Assembly: GCA_945871455.1 (NCBI GenBank)
Contig: CAMBXJ010000298.1
Span: forward strand, 1 to 5,822
Direction of reading: 5' to 3'
DNA length: 5,822 bases
Source of the DNA: Asaia bogorensis
GTDB lineage: Bacteria; Pseudomonadota; Alphaproteobacteria; Acetobacterales; Acetobacteraceae
The stretch's first letter is position 1. Each line of letters starts with the position of its first letter. The notes beneath the pieces were generated by a model. It did no database searches. It saw nothing but the letters and a program-made list of their open reading frames with translations, and had not been told where the DNA came from. The position numbers and the translations under genes are program-made. Positions 4,250 through 5,822 of the stretch are shown here, one piece after another.

Positions 4250-5395
4250 ATGACCGACAAACCTTTCCAACCCGTTATCGCCTTGCGCGCGTCCGGCGTA
4301 TTGTCGCGGATGCTGCTGGCATTGTGTCTGCTGCTGGGGCCGGTCTGGTCGGCCGCGGCGCAGGTCCGCATCAAGGATATCGCCGATATCGAGGGCGTTC
4401 GGGAAAACCAGTTGATCGGCTACGGCCTGATCGTTGGCCTGAACGGCACCGGCGATAAGCTGGACAGTGCGGTCTTCACGCGGGAATCGCTGATCGGCAT
4501 GTTGGAGCGTCTGGGCGTCAACACGCGCGACCAGGCCGCCAAACTGGCGACCAAGAACGTCGCCGCGGTCATGGTGACGGCGCAATTGCCGGCCTTCGCG
4601 CGCAGTGGCGGGCGGATCGACGTGTCCGTTTCGGCGCTGGGCGATGCCAGCAACCTGACTGGCGGGACATTGCTGGTTACTCCGCTGCTGGCAGCGGATG
4701 GAGAGGTTTACGCGGTCGCGCAGGGCGCGGTTTCCACTGGTGCGATCGCCGCAAAGGGCGCGGCCAGTTCGGTCACACGGGGCGTGCCGACCGCCGGACG
4801 AATCGCCAACGGCGCCACGATCGAGCGGGAAGTCCCGTTCCGCCTGAGCAAGGGCGATGCCCTGCGCCTGGGCCTGCGCAACCCCGACCTGACCACCGCG
4901 CGCCGGATCGCCGCGGCGATCAACGCGGCTCTGGGGCCGATCAGCCGGGCCACCGATCCTCGGACGGTGGCGTTGAACCTGACGGGGCGGGATCCGATCG
5001 ATGCCCTGGCGGTGATCGAGAACCTGCGGGTGCAGCCGGACCAGGCCGCCATCGTTGTGATCGAGGAATCCAGCGGCACCATCGTCATGGGCGCCAATGT
5101 GCGGATCAGCACGGTGGCGATCGCGCAGGGCAATCTGACCATCCGCGTGACGGAGGCGCCGGTGGTCAGCCAGCCCGGACCGCTATCGAACGGAGAGACC
5201 GTGGTGGTTCCGCGCACGACGATCCAGGTCGACGATCAGGCCGACCGCAAGCTGGGCATTCTGAATGCCGGCGTGACCTTGCGCGAACTGGTGGCCAGTC
5301 TGAACGCGCTGGGGGTTGGGCCTCGGGATCTGATCAGCATCCTGCAGATGATCAAGGCGGCGGGCGCGTTGCAGGCCGATCTGGTGGTGCGATGA
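4250..5395 (+). CDS. flgI: Flagellar P-ring protein FlgI
   Basis: A 381-residue precursor of the periplasmic P-ring, the bushing around the flagellar rod in the peptidoglycan layer. Residues 1-37 look like a signal peptide (hydrophobic MLLALCLLLG at 21-30, cut near SAAAQ at 34-38). The mature protein begins VRIKDIADIEGVRENQLIGYG and continues LIVGLNGTGD, the FlgI hallmark, and ends with ISILQMIKAAGALQADL, also characteristic. Mature length (about 344) matches the family. The mature part has no cysteine, unlike E. coli FlgI. ATG 4250 has GAGG 5 nt upstream (4241-4244), but the sigma-54 promoter predicts transcription starting at about 4246, downstream of that GAGG. TTG 4301 or ATG 4310 are therefore possible alternative starts. 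The stop overlaps flgJ by ATGA. The open frame upstream to 3692 is antisense to fliX and not part of the gene. Confidence 0.95.
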   Translation: MTDKPFQPVIALRASGVLSRMLLALCLLLGPVWSAAAQVRIKDIADIEGVRENQLIGYGLIVGLNGTGDKLDSAVFTRESLIGMLERLGVNTRDQAAKLATKNVAAVMVTAQLPAFARSGGRIDVSVSALGDASNLTGGTLLVTPLLAADGEVYAVAQGAVSTGAIAAKGAASSVTRGVPTAGRIANGATIEREVPFRLSKGDALRLGLRNPDLTTARRIAAAINAALGPISRATDPRTVALNLTGRDPIDALAVIENLRVQPDQAAIVVIEESSGTIVMGANVRISTVAIAQGNLTIRVTEAPVVSQPGPLSNGETVVVPRTTIQVDDQADRKLGILNAGVTLRELVASLNALGVGPRDLISILQMIKAAGALQADLVVR

Positions 5396-5822
5396 TCGGT
5401 CCTACGATCACCCCGGCGGCGGCCGCCCAGGTATCGGCTTCGATGCCGGCGTCGGTGTTTTTACAGGGGGCGGGCCAGGCGTCCGGGGCGATGTCTCGAC
5501 CGCCGGCCGAGCGGGTTGCTGGGCGGATGTCGGCCACGGTTGGTCCGGACGGCGCGTCGGGCGTGCGCCCCCGGGCTGGCTTGTCGGACCCCATTTCGCA
5601 GGCCGCCACGGCGCCTCGCGCGGCGCATCCGGCCGCCAAGGCGTCGCAATCTCCGGACGCCTTGTGGAAGGCCGCGCGCGATTTCGAGGCGATGGTGATC
5701 GGCCAGTTGCTGCAACCGATGTTTGAGACGGTGGACAGCAGCAAATCCCCGTTCTCCGGCGGCCATGGGGAGAAGGCGTTCAAACCGATGATCGTGGAGG
5801 AGATGGCGAAGAAGATCGCGGC
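5392..5822 (+). CDS. flgJ: Flagellar rod-binding protein FlgJ, N-terminal part (partial)
   Basis: Starts at ATG 5392, overlapping the flgI stop as ATGA, and is still open at the window end after 143 complete codons. Residues 1-88 are Ala/Pro/Ser-rich and probably disordered. From about residue 90 comes the rod-binding domain (PF10135 type): LWKAARDFEAMVIGQLLQPM, then FETVD, FSGGHGE and FKPMIVEEMAKKIA. In FlgJ this domain helps cap and assemble the rod in the periplasm. There is no signal peptide, as expected for export through the flagellar type III apparatus. Many alphaproteobacterial versions stop soon after this domain and lack the muramidase domain of enterobacterial FlgJ; the window end hides which form this is. 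Translational coupling to flgI joins P-ring and rod assembly in one operon. Confidence 0.9.
   Translation, partial: MIGPTITPAAAAQVSASMPASVFLQGAGQASGAMSRPPAERVAGRMSATVGPDGASGVRPRAGLSDPISQAATAPRAAHPAAKASQSPDALWKAARDFEAMVIGQLLQPMFETVDSSKSPFSGGHGEKAFKPMIVEEMAKKIA

Noticed and set aside
4130..4585. Minus-strand extension of fliX to 4585
   Set aside because: It would be antisense to flgI and cross the divergent promoter region. FliX-like sequence starts at about 4129.
4708..5217. A 169-codon minus-strand open frame
   Set aside because: It is a shadow of flgI, with no ribosome binding site and no recognisable domain.
5352..5783. A 143-codon minus-strand open frame
   Set aside because: It is antisense to flgJ, whose rod-binding domain on the plus strand is clear.

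Overview
The window looks like chromosomal DNA from a GC-rich alphaproteobacterium, probably Rhodospirillales or Acetobacteraceae-like. The reasons are the FliX homologue (a flagellar regulator known from alphaproteobacteria), the single-cysteine DksA of alphaproteobacterial type, and a flgI-flgJ pair in which flgJ begins with a rod-binding domain. The genus is not determined.

Layout. The left edge (1-254) holds the possible start of a gene leaving the window on the minus strand, then two hairpins. A minus-strand amidohydrolase-2 family gene follows (255-1376). A 458-base divergent intergenic region (1377-1834) contains a 13-bp tandem repeat and a questionable small frame that overlaps the amidohydrolase start. 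Next is a plus-strand two-gene unit (1835-2997): a small secreted zinc metalloprotease with a metzincin-type motif and a C-terminal PEP-CTERM anchor, overlapping by ATGA a secreted protein of unknown function. A short array of 32-33 bp hairpin-forming repeats (2994-3112) separates this unit from the convergent dksA.

The right half is flagellar. dksA (3112-3528) and fliX (3680-4129) lie on the minus strand. flgI (P-ring protein, 4250-5395) and flgJ (rod-binding protein, 5392 to the window end) lie on the plus strand and overlap by ATGA. fliX and flgI diverge from a 120-bp region with a near-perfect sigma-54 (-24/-12) promoter facing flgI and two dyads upstream of it. In Caulobacter, FliX works with the sigma-54 activator FlbD to couple basal-body assembly to late flagellar transcription, so a fliX gene back to back with a sigma-54 promoter is coherent. 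dksA has its own good sigma-70-like promoter and a structured leader.

The items most worth a second look are the PEP-CTERM metzincin with its overlapping partner, the hairpin repeat array that supplies the partner's stop codon, and the conflict between the sigma-54 promoter position and the flgI start codon. No clearly new multi-gene system is evident. The protease-partner pair is the best candidate for something undescribed.
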